Shown piece by piece: positions 9,295 to 17,366 of a stretch of DNA of 64,000 bases. Both the position numbers and the translations under genes were made by a program. How positions within the stretch are numbered: position 1 is the first letter of the stretch; every line of letters begins with the position of its first letter. The notes beneath the pieces were generated by a model that was not told the DNA's origin, ran no database searches, and worked only from the letters and a program-made list of their open reading frames with translations. Origin of the DNA: Staphylococcus condimenti (GTDB lineage: Bacteria; Bacillota; Bacilli; Staphylococcales; Staphylococcaceae); assembly GCF_001618885.1 (NCBI RefSeq), contig NZ_CP015114.1:62001-126000 (forward strand), written 5' to 3'.

Positions 9295-9377
9295 AATAAA
9301 TACAATCTGTGAATATTTTAATAATGGTATTGACCTTTGGAAGTTATGAGATTAATCTATTTTTATTAGAAAAACAA

Positions 9378-9493
9378 TTGTGTAATAAATATAACATCTT
9401 ATAACAAAACAAATGACAATAAAAGAAATGACCTGAAGACAGGTTCTTTGTAGAGATGCAACAAGATGAACCTTATATTTCAGGTCTTTTTCT
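9378..9493 (+). ncRNA. Candidate small RNA or leader ending in a terminator hairpin
   Basis: Between hemY and the next gene there is a possible promoter, TTGTGT (9378-9383) and TATAAC (9400-9405), spaced 16 bp. About 25 nt later a compound hairpin begins. GACCTGAA (9430-9437) pairs with TTCAGGTC (9479-9486); inside it AGGTTC (9441-9446) pairs with GAACCT (9468-9473), and TTGT pairs with ACAA. TTTTTCT follows. It may be the hemY terminator, a leader attenuator for the hydrolase that starts 21 nt later, or an approximately 80-nt RNA. No known family was recognised. Confidence 0.4.
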
Positions 9494-9513
9494 ATTGAGT
9501 GAGGGTGAGGGTT

Positions 9514-10071
9514 ATGACGAAAATTATTTTGATTCATAGTCAAGGTGCCAATTCACATTCTAATTGGTACGAATGGTTAGAACAATCTTTAAGATTAGAA
9601 GGCTATGATATGGACATTTGTGATGTTGAACATTCAACGCCTGTTAATATCGATGAATGGTTGGAACAACTAAATGAACAAATTAAAATCGAGAAGCATG
9701 ATACTTATTTTGTAACTCATGGATTCGGTACATTAGCAGGGTTGAAATATCTTGATATTCATAATGAATATAGAATTGAGGGCTTTTTCAGCATTGCTGG
9801 TTTCGGTCCTGAAGCAAAAGACATTGATAAAGATCTTCAAGTGGAAAATGTTACTCTAGACTATGAAGGTTTGAGAGAACGAATTGATTATTTTTATGGC
9901 TTATGTTCTACAGACGATCCTTACGTGCCATATAAAGATACTGAGGCGTTGATTGATAAATTAGGTGGTAAAAGTCGTGTGATTAAAAAGGGCGGCCATT
10001 TTACTACTGATAATGGTTATGATACATTTTTAGCTTTGAAAAATAATATGATGAAAAAAATGTCTAGATAA
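9514..10071 (+). CDS. RBBP9/YdeN-type alpha/beta hydrolase-fold protein lacking the Ser nucleophile
   Basis: 185 residues. IILIHSQGANSHSNWYEWLE at the N-terminus matches the oxyanion-loop region of RBBP9/YdeN serine hydrolases (HG...WYPWL). The nucleophile elbow, usually GHSxG, reads THGFGT at residues 68-73. The catalytic Ser is Gly70, encoded by GGA. An acid (CSTDDPYVPY, near 133) and a His (GGHFTTDNGYD, near 161) are kept. It may be a non-catalytic binding protein. The ATG at 9514 is preferred over the GTG at 9499 on alignment to the family. It lies just after the hairpin RNA candidate and ends at a strong terminator. Confidence 0.75.
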   Translation: MTKIILIHSQGANSHSNWYEWLEQSLRLEGYDMDICDVEHSTPVNIDEWLEQLNEQIKIEKHDTYFVTHGFGTLAGLKYLDIHNEYRIEGFFSIAGFGPEAKDIDKDLQVENVTLDYEGLRERIDYFYGLCSTDDPYVPYKDTEALIDKLGGKSRVIKKGGHFTTDNGYDTFLALKNNMMKKMSR

Positions 10072-10073
10072 TT

Positions 10074-10108
10074 AAAGAGACACGCCTGTTCAGGCATGTC
10101 TCTTTTTT
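10074..10108. terminator. Terminator between the hydrolase-like gene and nadA
   Basis: Stem AAAGAGACACGCCTG with CAGGCATGTCTCTTT (one mismatch), loop TT, then a T-run. It serves the plus-strand gene and possibly nadA, which converges on it. Confidence 0.85.
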
Positions 10109-10127
10109 ACGGATTAAAATGTTGTTA

Positions 10128-11228
10128 TTAAGTGATACTTAACATACGGTCTAGGCTTTCTTCAGCATATTTAGCTGTCTCTGCATCAACTTTAATGATA
10201 TTGTCTTTGTTGCCGTCTAATATTTTATCTAAACACCATGCAAGATGTGGTAAGTCGATACGGTTCATTGTTAAACATGAACACATAAGTGGGTTAAGAG
10301 AATCAATTGTGATATCAGTATAAGTTTCTTTTAATCGATTTACTAAATTCATCTCTGTTCCTATTAACCAACGTGAACCTTTTGGTGCATTTTTAATTGT
10401 TTCTATAATATAACGTGTAGAACCTGCATAATCTGCAGCTTGAACAACTTCAAATTCACATTCGGGGTGAACAATAACGTTAATTTCAGGGTCGCGTTCA
10501 CGTGCCATATCAATGTGCGCTTTGTGGAACTTTTCATGCACAGAACAATGACCTTTCCATAGCACAATACGTAAATCTTCTAAATCGCCTTCGTAAATTA
10601 ACTCTTTCGCAATCGGATCCCATACTGCCATTTGTTCTAAAGGAATACCTAAATCGTAGGCAGTATTACGTCCTAAGTGCTGATCAGGTAAGAATAAAAT
10701 GACTTTACCTTGATTTAAGGCCCAATCTACAACTGATTTAGCATTACCACTAGTTACACACGAACCGCCATGCTCTCTAACAAACTTCTTAATCGCTGCT
10801 GTTGAATTGACATACGTTAAAGGTAATATATCTAAATGAAACTTTTCAGTAAGTACATCGTAACCATGTAAGGCTTGTGTAATATTTGCCATATCAGCCA
10901 TAGAACAGCCTGCAGATAAATCCGGTAAATAAATATCTTGGCTGTCATCAGTTAAGATATCTGCAGTTTCTGCCATAAAATGAACGCCATTGAATACAAA
11001 GTATTCTGCTTCAGTATTTTCTTTGCAGATTCTTGCTAATTCTAAAGAATCTCCAGTAATGTCTGCAAACTGAACAACTTCATTTTTTTGATAATGGTGT
11101 GTTGGCATAAATAAACGATTGCCTAGTTTGTCTTTAATTGCTTGAATGTGATTTTCTAATTCTTCTTGTGACATTTGTAAATACTTTTCAGGGATTGATT
11201 TTGATACAGATAATATTGGGTTAAACAT
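10128..11228 (-). CDS. nadA: Quinolinate synthase A
   Basis: 366 residues. [4Fe-4S] enzyme that condenses iminoaspartate with dihydroxyacetone phosphate to quinolinate, the second step of de novo NAD synthesis. Cluster Cys candidates are C108 (AGCSMAD), C228 (KGHCSVH) and C318 (MCSCLTM), the spacing seen in Bacillus NadA. Its ATG shares one base with the nadC stop codon (TGATG), so translation is probably coupled. Last gene of nadB-nadC-nadA. NadA needs an intact Fe-S cluster, which may explain the NifS-like gene (nadS) across the divergent promoter. Confidence 0.96.
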   Translation of the reverse strand: MFNPILSVSKSIPEKYLQMSQEELENHIQAIKDKLGNRLFMPTHHYQKNEVVQFADITGDSLELARICKENTEAEYFVFNGVHFMAETADILTDDSQDIYLPDLSAGCSMADMANITQALHGYDVLTEKFHLDILPLTYVNSTAAIKKFVREHGGSCVTSGNAKSVVDWALNQGKVILFLPDQHLGRNTAYDLGIPLEQMAVWDPIAKELIYEGDLEDLRIVLWKGHCSVHEKFHKAHIDMARERDPEINVIVHPECEFEVVQAADYAGSTRYIIETIKNAPKGSRWLIGTEMNLVNRLKETYTDITIDSLNPLMCSCLTMNRIDLPHLAWCLDKILDGNKDNIIKVDAETAKYAEESLDRMLSIT

Positions 11229-12061
11229 CAGATCACAACCTTTGCAGAAATATCGAGCGCACTTTGCGCGTAAAATAGAGAACCCATTGAAATGTAATCG
11301 ACACCAGTTTCAGCATATGCTACAACGTTAGAAGCATTAATATTACCAGATGCTTCTGTTTGAATCGTATCAGGTACTAATTTTAAATGTTCAGCTATCC
11401 ATTCTGGTTTTTGATTATCGAACATAATAATATCTACGTGTTTATCAATAGCTGTTTTCAGCATTTCTTCATTTTCTATTTCAACTTCAATTTTATCCAT
11501 TGGCCCAATTACTTTTTTGGCATTGGCAATAGCAGTTTCCATAGATTTGCTAAAAGCAATATGATTGTCTTTTAACATCAAGCCATCATTTAAAGAACGT
11601 CTGTGATTTAAGCCGCCGCCGACTGTCACTGCATATTTTTCAAAAATACCCAAACCTGGTGTTGTTTTTCTCGTATCTACAATATTCGTTGAGGTATGGG
11701 TGATTTTATCTACTATCTGTTTTGTTTGCGTTGCGATGCCTGACATGCGTTGTATCAAGTTCAATACAATACGTTCCATCGTTAATAATACATATACTGG
11801 ACCTTTAATTTCAGCGATAATATCACTAGGATATACAGCTTCTCCATCTTTTACTTTAAGATTAATCACAACATTTGAATCGAGTAGGGGAAATGCTTCT
11901 TTTATAATCACTTCACCACAAAAAATACCTTCATCTTTTGATTTTAATGTAAGTGTACCTTCTTGTGTCTGATCAAAGATGTGTGTTGCCAAGTCTCCAT
12001 ATTGGTTATCCTCAATGTAAAATTGAGTGATTTTCTCTTTGACGAGTAATGGATTTAACAT
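11228..12061 (-). CDS. nadC: Nicotinate-nucleotide pyrophosphorylase (quinolinate phosphoribosyltransferase)
   Basis: 277 residues. It makes nicotinate mononucleotide from quinolinate and PRPP. DTRKTTPG near residue 135 and GGLNHRRSLNDG with the following MLKDNHI are the PRPP/quinolinate-binding signatures. Two in-frame ATGs exist, at 12067 and 12061. The strong AGGAGG site is only 2 nt from the first but 8 nt from the second, so 12061 is the likely start (MLNPLLVKEK). The gene begins about 50 bp inside the 3' end of nadB. Confidence 0.95.
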   Translation of the reverse strand: MLNPLLVKEKITQFYIEDNQYGDLATHIFDQTQEGTLTLKSKDEGIFCGEVIIKEAFPLLDSNVVINLKVKDGEAVYPSDIIAEIKGPVYVLLTMERIVLNLIQRMSGIATQTKQIVDKITHTSTNIVDTRKTTPGLGIFEKYAVTVGGGLNHRRSLNDGLMLKDNHIAFSKSMETAIANAKKVIGPMDKIEVEIENEEMLKTAIDKHVDIIMFDNQKPEWIAEHLKLVPDTIQTEASGNINASNVVAYAETGVDYISMGSLFYAQSALDISAKVVI

Positions 12062-13586
12062 TTTCATTGCCTCCTGAATTCAGTTCTACCTTTAAATTTT
12101 GCCAATTTGAATTTTGTATTGGAAAATCTATTCTATAATGAACGCCTCTTGATTCTTCGCGTGCAAGCGCAGATTCACAAATTATTTGAAGTGTTTTAGC
12201 AACACAATAGCGTTGCCAATTGGATTTTGTTACTTTCTCGGTCAAAGGACAGCTTAAAAGTGCATGTTGAATTGTTTCAGCATAGTCTTTCATTTGTTGA
12301 CCGTTTCTTTCGACACCTAATATTTCAAAGCTTTGCTGTTGTATTTGATGAATCGTTTCTTCAGAAATATCTGGTATTTTAACGCCTGCGTGAAAGTGAG
12401 AGGAATCTATAGGTGTAATAGTTTTATTCACTTTGTCAGCACACATTGCTCCCATAACCAGACCTTCTAGTAAAGAGTTGCTCGCTAAACGGTTTGCTCC
12501 ATGAAAGTTTGTACAAGCTGCTTCACCAATTACATAAACATTATTCAAATTTGTTTTGCCGTTTATTTCGCTTTGAATACCGCCCACAGTGTAATGCGCT
12601 CCAGGTGTAACCGGAATACGGTGTTCTTTCATCGCACCTGGGTAATGCTTTTGAACAGCTGCATAAATAGTAGGAAATCTTGTTTCAAAGTTAGGAATTC
12701 GACTAATGTCTAAAAAACATTCATGCCCTTGCATTTGTTGATGATATAAAGCACGGCTGGTAATATCTCTTGGTGCTAAACTTTTCATTGGATGTATTGA
12801 ATCCATAAACCGGAAACCTGTTTCATTAACTAAAACTGCACCTGAACCACGTACTGCTTCAGAAACTAAGCTATATGCTTCATATGGCTTGCCTAATAAA
12901 GTAGGATGAAATTGAATCATTTCCATACTTTCTAACGTTAAGTTATGATGTAAAGCTATGATTGGACCTGATGTTAAAGTATCTGGGATGTTAGAATGCG
13001 TCGGAAATACGTTGTTAATTCCACCTGTTGCTAAAATGACTGCATCTCCTTCAATAGTATGAAATTCATTTTGATTTCCAAGGGCTAAAACACCACAAAC
13101 TTCATTTTCAGTATTTTTCAATAAATCTATGACTTCAGTATCTTCGATAATTGTTACGTTAGGGTGAGACAAGTGTGCGACCATATGTTTAGCAATGAAT
13201 TTACCAGTTTGGTCACCACCAGAATGTAATATTCTTGCCTTAGAATGGGCACCTTCCATCGCATAATCTAATTCTTTATTTGCTGTGTTAGTATCAAAAG
13301 CAAGGCCTTCATCTATTAATTGCTGAATTAACGGATAGCTTTTAGCGATGACTTTTTGAATGACGCTTAGATCTCCCATTTTCGCACCCGCTTCATATGT
13401 ATCTAGACTATGTGCTAGACCTTCATCATTTTCATGCATTGAAAAACAGATTCCGCCTTGTGCAAAATTACTGTTGTTTTTTGAGAGTTGATCTTTAGTT
13501 ATACAAATGACTTCAATTTCGTGCTTAATGTGACGAATGAATGAAAGTGCAGCAATACCACTTCCAACGATTATAACCCGTGTCAT
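12012..13586 (-). CDS. nadB: L-aspartate oxidase
   Basis: 524-residue FAD enzyme that oxidises L-aspartate to iminoaspartate, the first step of de novo NAD synthesis. FAD motif VIIVGSGIAALSF is at residues 4-16. The succinate-dehydrogenase-like active-site block PVTPGAHYTVGGI and the FAD contact NRLASNSLLEGLV follow. The start ATG at 13586 has AGAGGTG upstream. First gene of the leftward NAD operon; its promoter lies in the approximately 100-bp divergent region with the palindrome at 13614-13637. Confidence 0.96.
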   Translation of the reverse strand: MTRVIIVGSGIAALSFIRHIKHEIEVICITKDQLSKNNSNFAQGGICFSMHENDEGLAHSLDTYEAGAKMGDLSVIQKVIAKSYPLIQQLIDEGLAFDTNTANKELDYAMEGAHSKARILHSGGDQTGKFIAKHMVAHLSHPNVTIIEDTEVIDLLKNTENEVCGVLALGNQNEFHTIEGDAVILATGGINNVFPTHSNIPDTLTSGPIIALHHNLTLESMEMIQFHPTLLGKPYEAYSLVSEAVRGSGAVLVNETGFRFMDSIHPMKSLAPRDITSRALYHQQMQGHECFLDISRIPNFETRFPTIYAAVQKHYPGAMKEHRIPVTPGAHYTVGGIQSEINGKTNLNNVYVIGEAACTNFHGANRLASNSLLEGLVMGAMCADKVNKTITPIDSSHFHAGVKIPDISEETIHQIQQQSFEILGVERNGQQMKDYAETIQHALLSCPLTEKVTKSNWQRYCVAKTLQIICESALAREESRGVHYRIDFPIQNSNWQNLKVELNSGGNENVKSITRQRENHSILH

Positions 13587-13613
13587 GTTTACACCTCTAT
13601 TTACAATAATATA

Positions 13614-13637
13614 TACAAATATGTTAACATGAATGTA
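13614..13637. promoter_or_regulatory. Palindromic operator between nadBCA and nadS-niaR (probable NiaR site)
   Basis: TACA-N3-ATGTTAACAT-N3-TGTA: a perfect 10-bp core palindrome with matching 4-bp outer arms. It sits midway between the divergent starts, which are 101 bp apart. A TATAAT at 13654-13659 gives a rightward -10. NiaR, encoded two genes to the right, represses NAD genes in response to niacin in Bacillus and Clostridium, so it is the obvious ligand. The assignment is inference. Confidence 0.65.
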
Positions 13638-13687
13638 TGCAATGATTTTGTCATATAATCAAGATAAATGCAAGTGGGGGAAGCGGT

Positions 13688-14791
13688 ATGATTTATTTAG
13701 ATAATGCATCAACAACACAACCATCAAAAGAAGTCTTGGATATCTATCAAGAAGCGCAACAAGCGTTGTTTTATAATAGTGAGAGTTTACATGCAGGCGG
13801 AGAGATGGTACGCGAAGCTTTAAATTCCAGCAGAAAATTCATTCAAGAACATTTTAATACTAAAAAAGAAGTTATTTTTACGACAAGTGGTTCTCATGCG
13901 AATCAAATTGCAATCAGTACTTATTTACAGCAAGCACCAGAAGGACGCGTTATTGTCTCACCATATGAACATCCGTCCATTGCTGCAGCCTTAGAACCAT
14001 TTCGTAAACAATTTGAAATAGTTGAAATGTCACTAAGTAAAAACGGAGAAATTGACTTGCAAGGATTGAAGTCTTTAATAACAGATGAAACGGTATTGTT
14101 AATTGCACAGCATGTTAGTTCAGAAACGGGATATAAATTGCCAGTAAATGAAATTGCAATGATAGGGGAAACACAAAATATACCTATTCATGTGGATGGT
14201 GTTCAAGCTGTTCATAAAATATCAGATATTGATATTGAAAAGTTTACGTCTTATACATTTTCTGGTCATAAGTTCAATGGAACAAAGGGAAGCGGTGTTT
14301 TGCTTATTGAACATAAATCTGTAAGACCCATCAACATTCATTATTTTCATGAAGAAGGTACTAGAAATGGGACATTAGATGTACCTAGTATTTTAGCGAT
14401 GACAAAAGCTTTATCTTTGAACCCTCAATATGAACATTTATTAAACTTATATCAGTATGCTTTAAAGCGTGCAAAAAGATTAGGTTTTACAATTTTAGAA
14501 TATGATTTGCATGCGCCGCATATTTTAGGAATGTTGACGCCTTTATACGAAGGTCAATATGTAATGCAGACACTATCAAGCCGAAATATATGCATTTCTA
14601 CTGGAACAGCATGTGGTCATGGTTTATTATTAAGTGATGGATTATTAAAAAAAATTGAAACTACAAGTCATGAAGCTGATCAATATGTTAGAGTTTCATT
14701 GTCTAAAAATACGACAATAAATGAATTAGAACAATGTTTTGATCAATTAGAGAATATATTAAAAGAGGTGGCCTTGGATGAGCCAAGCTGA
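13688..14791 (+). CDS. nadS: NifS-like cysteine desulfurase of the NAD locus
   Basis: 367-residue PLP enzyme. The N-terminus MIYLDNASTTQPSKEV and SGHKFNGTKGSGVLLI (PLP Lys, near residue 198) are class V aminotransferase/NifS signatures. The Cys of STGTACGHGL (near 310) is the sulfur acceptor. In Bacillus the homologue NifS/NadS sits beside nadB and helps mature the Fe-S cluster of NadA; the divergent placement here points to the same task. It is therefore unlikely to be the general SufS/IscS. The start is preceded by GGGGGAAG. It overlaps niaR by 14 bp. Confidence 0.9.
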   Translation: MIYLDNASTTQPSKEVLDIYQEAQQALFYNSESLHAGGEMVREALNSSRKFIQEHFNTKKEVIFTTSGSHANQIAISTYLQQAPEGRVIVSPYEHPSIAAALEPFRKQFEIVEMSLSKNGEIDLQGLKSLITDETVLLIAQHVSSETGYKLPVNEIAMIGETQNIPIHVDGVQAVHKISDIDIEKFTSYTFSGHKFNGTKGSGVLLIEHKSVRPINIHYFHEEGTRNGTLDVPSILAMTKALSLNPQYEHLLNLYQYALKRAKRLGFTILEYDLHAPHILGMLTPLYEGQYVMQTLSSRNICISTGTACGHGLLLSDGLLKKIETTSHEADQYVRVSLSKNTTINELEQCFDQLENILKEVALDEPS

Positions 14792-15314
14792 TGAAAGAAG
14801 AGAGGAAATTGTAGAACTGTTAAAGCTGACAAACGAGCCGATTAAAGGCTCGGAATTAAGCAAAAGATTTGGTGTTTCTCGACAAATAATTGTGAAAGAT
14901 ATCTCGCACTTAAAAACAAAAGATTACGCGATAAATTCTACTAGCAAAGGTTACTTTTTAGATATTGAGCCTCAAGGAAAAAAGCATAAACGCTTAATTA
15001 TGTGTCAGCACGATTTTGAGGAAATGAAAAAAGAACTGGCTATTGTTGTGGATAATGGTGCAATGGTGGATGATGTATCTGTAGAGCATCCGGTATATGG
15101 TAATATACGTGCTGAATTAATGATTGAAACACATGAGGATATAAATACATTTATTGAAGAGATGACAAAGTTTAAAGGTACGATGTTGGCAAAATTGACA
15201 GATGGTTTTCATCTGCATATGATTTCAGCAGATACTGAAAAAATTTTAGAAAATGCAATTGCAGATTTGGATGAACAAGGATTTATTGCTAATACTGAAG
15301 AAATAATAGAGTAA
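14778..15314 (+). CDS. niaR: NiaR-type transcriptional repressor of NAD biosynthesis
   Basis: 178 residues (family YrxA/NiaR). An N-terminal HTH_11 domain spans about residues 5-60 (SELSKRFGVSRQIIVKDISHLK is the recognition region). A C-terminal 3H domain spans about 75-172, with conserved His residues in CQHDFEE, IETHED and GFHLHM that bind metal and niacin-type ligand. GAGGTGG before the ATG lies inside nadS. It very probably binds the palindrome at 13614-13637 and so controls both its own operon and nadBCA. Confidence 0.92.
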   Translation: MSQADERREEIVELLKLTNEPIKGSELSKRFGVSRQIIVKDISHLKTKDYAINSTSKGYFLDIEPQGKKHKRLIMCQHDFEEMKKELAIVVDNGAMVDDVSVEHPVYGNIRAELMIETHEDINTFIEEMTKFKGTMLAKLTDGFHLHMISADTEKILENAIADLDEQGFIANTEEIIE

Positions 15315-15319
15315 TTTGT

Positions 15320-15352
15320 AAAGCGTCAGCATTGTGTTGGCGCTTTTATTTT
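15320..15352 (+). terminator. Terminator after niaR
   Basis: Stem AAAGCGTCAGCA / TGTTGGCGCTTT (with G-T pairs), then TTATTTTA. Confidence 0.75.
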
Positions 15353-15484
15353 ATAAATATATTTGAATTGCATTTAAATTCAGAGTATTTAAACTTTTAT
15401 ATTGTAGATAATTTGTTTTGTTTTTGAAATACTTATGAGCTATAATATATATCGAAATACTCGGAATTGAGGTGTTATCGGGAA

Positions 15485-16108
15485 ATGGAATTTATGGAAA
15501 TTTTTAAAAAGTGGGCACCGGAATATGATGCCACTGTTAACGGGGAAAACGAAGAATATAGAGACGTGTTTATCAACTATTCTGAAATGTTGAATGAACT
15601 TGCAAGTACAGCTGAAGGCAGAGTGCTTGAAATAGGTGCTGGTACTGGTAATTTAACATTGATGTTAAAAGATAAAGGCAGAGAGGTATCAGCTATAGAT
15701 CCATCTGATGATATGAGAGCAATTGCGAATGAAACTAAAAATTTGGACGTACAATATGGTCATTTCTTTGATATACCATTTGATCAACCATTCGATTATA
15801 TTGTCACTTCGTTTGCGTTCCATCATGTAAAACCAGAAGAAAAATATGATGCGATTAAAACGATGATGAAATCATTAAAAGAAGATGGAAAATTATTAAT
15901 TTTAGATACCATGTTTGAAAGTGAAAAATACAAGCAAGATTTAATTAAATATTATAACAACCAAGAATTCTTTAACTTAACTGAAGATTTACAAACTGAA
16001 TACTACACTTACATTGAGGATTTAAAACAAATTGTAGATGATCAAGATTTAAATCTTGATATTGTACAAAAAAATAAATTTGCATGGTTAGCTACTATTT
16101 CAAAATAA
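15485..16108 (+). CDS. Class I SAM-dependent methyltransferase (YrrT-like)
   Basis: 207 residues. SAM-binding motif I VLEIGAGTGNLTLML is near residue 47; the acidic motif II is in VSAIDPSDDM, and TSFAFHHVKPEEK follows. WAPEYDATV near the N-terminus is typical of YrrT-like enzymes. The ATG at 15485 is chosen because GAGGTG lies about 10 nt upstream. The substrate cannot be read from sequence; in Bacillus, YrrT works beside methionine-to-cysteine recycling genes, but no such genes adjoin here. It stands alone between two terminators. Confidence 0.75.
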   Translation: MEFMEIFKKWAPEYDATVNGENEEYRDVFINYSEMLNELASTAEGRVLEIGAGTGNLTLMLKDKGREVSAIDPSDDMRAIANETKNLDVQYGHFFDIPFDQPFDYIVTSFAFHHVKPEEKYDAIKTMMKSLKEDGKLLILDTMFESEKYKQDLIKYYNNQEFFNLTEDLQTEYYTYIEDLKQIVDDQDLNLDIVQKNKFAWLATISK

Positions 16109-16126
16109 ATAATAGAGCAGCAATAG

Positions 16127-16170
16127 AAAGGTCGGAATAAAGATATAAATGCTTATTTCGATCTTTTTTT
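16127..16170 (+). terminator. Terminator after the methyltransferase gene
   Basis: Stem AAGGTCGGAATAA / TTATTTCGATCTT with G-T pairs, followed by TTTTTTAATT. Confidence 0.75.
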
Positions 16171-16443
16171 AATTATGAAATAGGGGAGATTAACTTAAAA
16201 ATATAAGAAATTTAAACGGAAAGTTAAGGATTAAATGATAAAAAAGCGGGAAAAAATAGCCAATTGCTCACTAAAAATAAAAATTTATAGTAATTATATA
16301 TTTATTACACTTATTTATGTTGGAATGTGGTTGACTCGAGGGATAAAAGTTAATATACTAGTTATTGTCTTGAAAAAAGAGATTACAAATACGAAACAAG
16401 ATTTAAGTTTTAAAAATAAAATTCATATTTTGTTAAAAAAGAT

Positions 16444-16473
16444 TTGACATTACTTAACAATACATGATATACT
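16444..16473 (+). promoter_or_regulatory. Promoter of the tRNA cluster
   Basis: Perfect -35 TTGACA (16444-16449), 18-bp spacer, -10 TATACT (16468-16473), 33 bp before the first tRNA. Confidence 0.8.
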
Positions 16474-16505
16474 AATAAAGTAGTACAAATTACTAATAAT
16501 ATTAC

Positions 16506-16579
<74 letters not shown>

Positions 16580-16595
16580 TACATAGTTTTACTTT

Positions 16596-16671
16596 GGTCT
16601 CGTAGTGTAGCGGTTAACACGCCTGCCTGTCACGCAGGAGATCGCGGGTTCGATTCCCGTCGAGACCGCCA
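16596..16671 (+). tRNA. tRNA-Asp (GTC)
   Basis: Acceptor arms GGTCTCG / CGAGACC, anticodon loop CTGTCAC with GTC, encoded CCA at 16669-16671. Confidence 0.95.
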
Positions 16672-16683
16672 TTTTAAATATAA

Positions 16684-16756
16684 GGTTCAGTAGCTCAGTT
16701 GGTAGAGCAATGGATTGAAGCTCCATGTGTCGGCAGTTCGACTCTGTCCTGAACCA
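16684..16756 (+). tRNA. tRNA-Phe (GAA)
   Basis: Acceptor arms GGTTCAG / CTGAACC, anticodon GAA. No encoded CCA. Confidence 0.95.
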
Positions 16757-16774
16757 TTCTTTTAAACTTTGTCT

Positions 16775-16851
16775 GGCGGTTGTGGTGAAGTGGTTAACAC
16801 ATCGGATTGTGGTTCCGACATTCGTGGGTTCGATTCCCATCAGCCGCCCCA
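16775..16851 (+). tRNA. tRNA-His (GTG)
   Basis: Anticodon GTG. The extra 5' G (G-1, 16775) typical of tRNA-His pairs opposite C73. Acceptor arms GCGGTTG / CAGCCGC; CCA encoded. Confidence 0.95.
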
Positions 16852-16862
16852 TAATCGTTAAT

Positions 16863-16936
16863 GCGGGTGTAGTTTAATGGCAAAACCTCAGCCTTCCAAG
16901 CTGATGTTGTGGGTTCGATTCCCATCACCCGCTCCA
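16863..16936 (+). tRNA. tRNA-Gly (TCC)
   Basis: Acceptor arms GCGGGTG / CACCCGC, anticodon loop CTTCCAA with TCC, CCA encoded. Confidence 0.95.
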
Positions 16937-16946
16937 TTTTAATTAA

Positions 16947-17021
16947 TCCACAGTAGCTCAGTGGTAGAGCTATCGGCTGTTAACCGATCGGTCGTAGGTT
17001 CGAGTCCTACCTGTGGAGCCA
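16947..17021 (+). tRNA. tRNA-Asn (GTT)
   Basis: Acceptor arms TCCACAG / CTGTGGA, anticodon GTT, CCA encoded. Confidence 0.95.
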
Positions 17022-17022
17022 C

Positions 17023-17094
17023 GGCTCCTTGGTCAAGCGGTTAAGACACCGCCCTTTCACGGCGGTAACACGGGTTCGAGTCCCGTAGGAGTCA
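17023..17094 (+). tRNA. tRNA-Glu (TTC)
   Basis: Acceptor arms GGCTCCT / AGGAGTC (one G-T pair), anticodon TTC, no encoded CCA. It starts one base after tRNA-Asn. Confidence 0.94.
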
Positions 17095-17098
17095 TTCA

Positions 17099-17130
17099 AT
17101 CAGAAACGAAGTATCGTTTCTGATTTTTTA
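17099..17130 (+). terminator. Terminator after tRNA-Glu
   Basis: Perfect stem ATCAGAAACGA / TCGTTTCTGAT with loop AGTA and a T-run. It separates the seven-tRNA transcript from tRNA-Ser. Confidence 0.85.
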
Positions 17131-17156
17131 TTTAATTACATATAATTTTAATTAAT

Positions 17157-17245
17157 GGAAGGTTGTCCGAGCTGGCCGAAGGAGCACGCCTGGAAAGTGT
17201 GTAGGCGCCACAAGCGTCTCGAGGGTTCGAATCCCTCACCTTCCG
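17157..17245 (+). tRNA. tRNA-Ser (GGA)
   Basis: 89-nt class II tRNA with a long variable arm, acceptor arms GGAAGGT / ACCTTCC, anticodon GGA, no encoded CCA. A TATAAT 15 bp upstream suggests its own promoter after the preceding terminator. Confidence 0.94.
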
Positions 17246-17252
17246 CTATTTT

Positions 17253-17300
17253 GAGCACTGTTGTTTTCACTATTTTCGGTGAATACAATGGTGCTTTTTT
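17253..17300 (+). terminator. Terminator after tRNA-Ser
   Basis: Imperfect long stem: AGCAC...TTTTCAC with GTGAATA...GTGCT, then a T-run. Confidence 0.7.
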
Positions 17301-17310
17301 GTCATATCTA

Positions 17311-17341
17311 AAAAACTGCTCGCTTTCATCAGCAGTTTTAC
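17311..17341 (-). terminator. Terminator of the lipoprotein gene
   Basis: Stem AAAACTGCT (17312-17320) with AGCAGTTTT (17331-17339); T-rich exit on the minus strand. Confidence 0.75.
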
Positions 17342-17366
17342 TTGGATACTAATAAGCGTTCATTAA

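Larger units (their letters stand above)
16109..16505. other. AT-rich intergenic region before the tRNA cluster
   Basis: About 400 bp without a credible gene. It holds the methyltransferase terminator at 16127-16170, an AT-rich stretch with a doubtful 70-codon open frame (16235-16447), and the tRNA promoter at 16444-16473. Confidence 0.6.

Noticed and set aside
16235-16447. 70-codon reading frame before the tRNA cluster
   Set aside because: It has only a short AGGA site, an unusual AT-rich composition, no recognisable domain, and it ends on the tRNA promoter. Likely chance.
16589-16852. 87-codon minus-strand frame over the tRNA genes
   Set aside because: It lies entirely across tRNA-Asp, tRNA-Phe and tRNA-His, whose cloverleaves explain the sequence.
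17155-17352. 65-codon frame across tRNA-Ser
   Set aside because: It begins inside the tRNA and crosses its terminator; no ribosome site.
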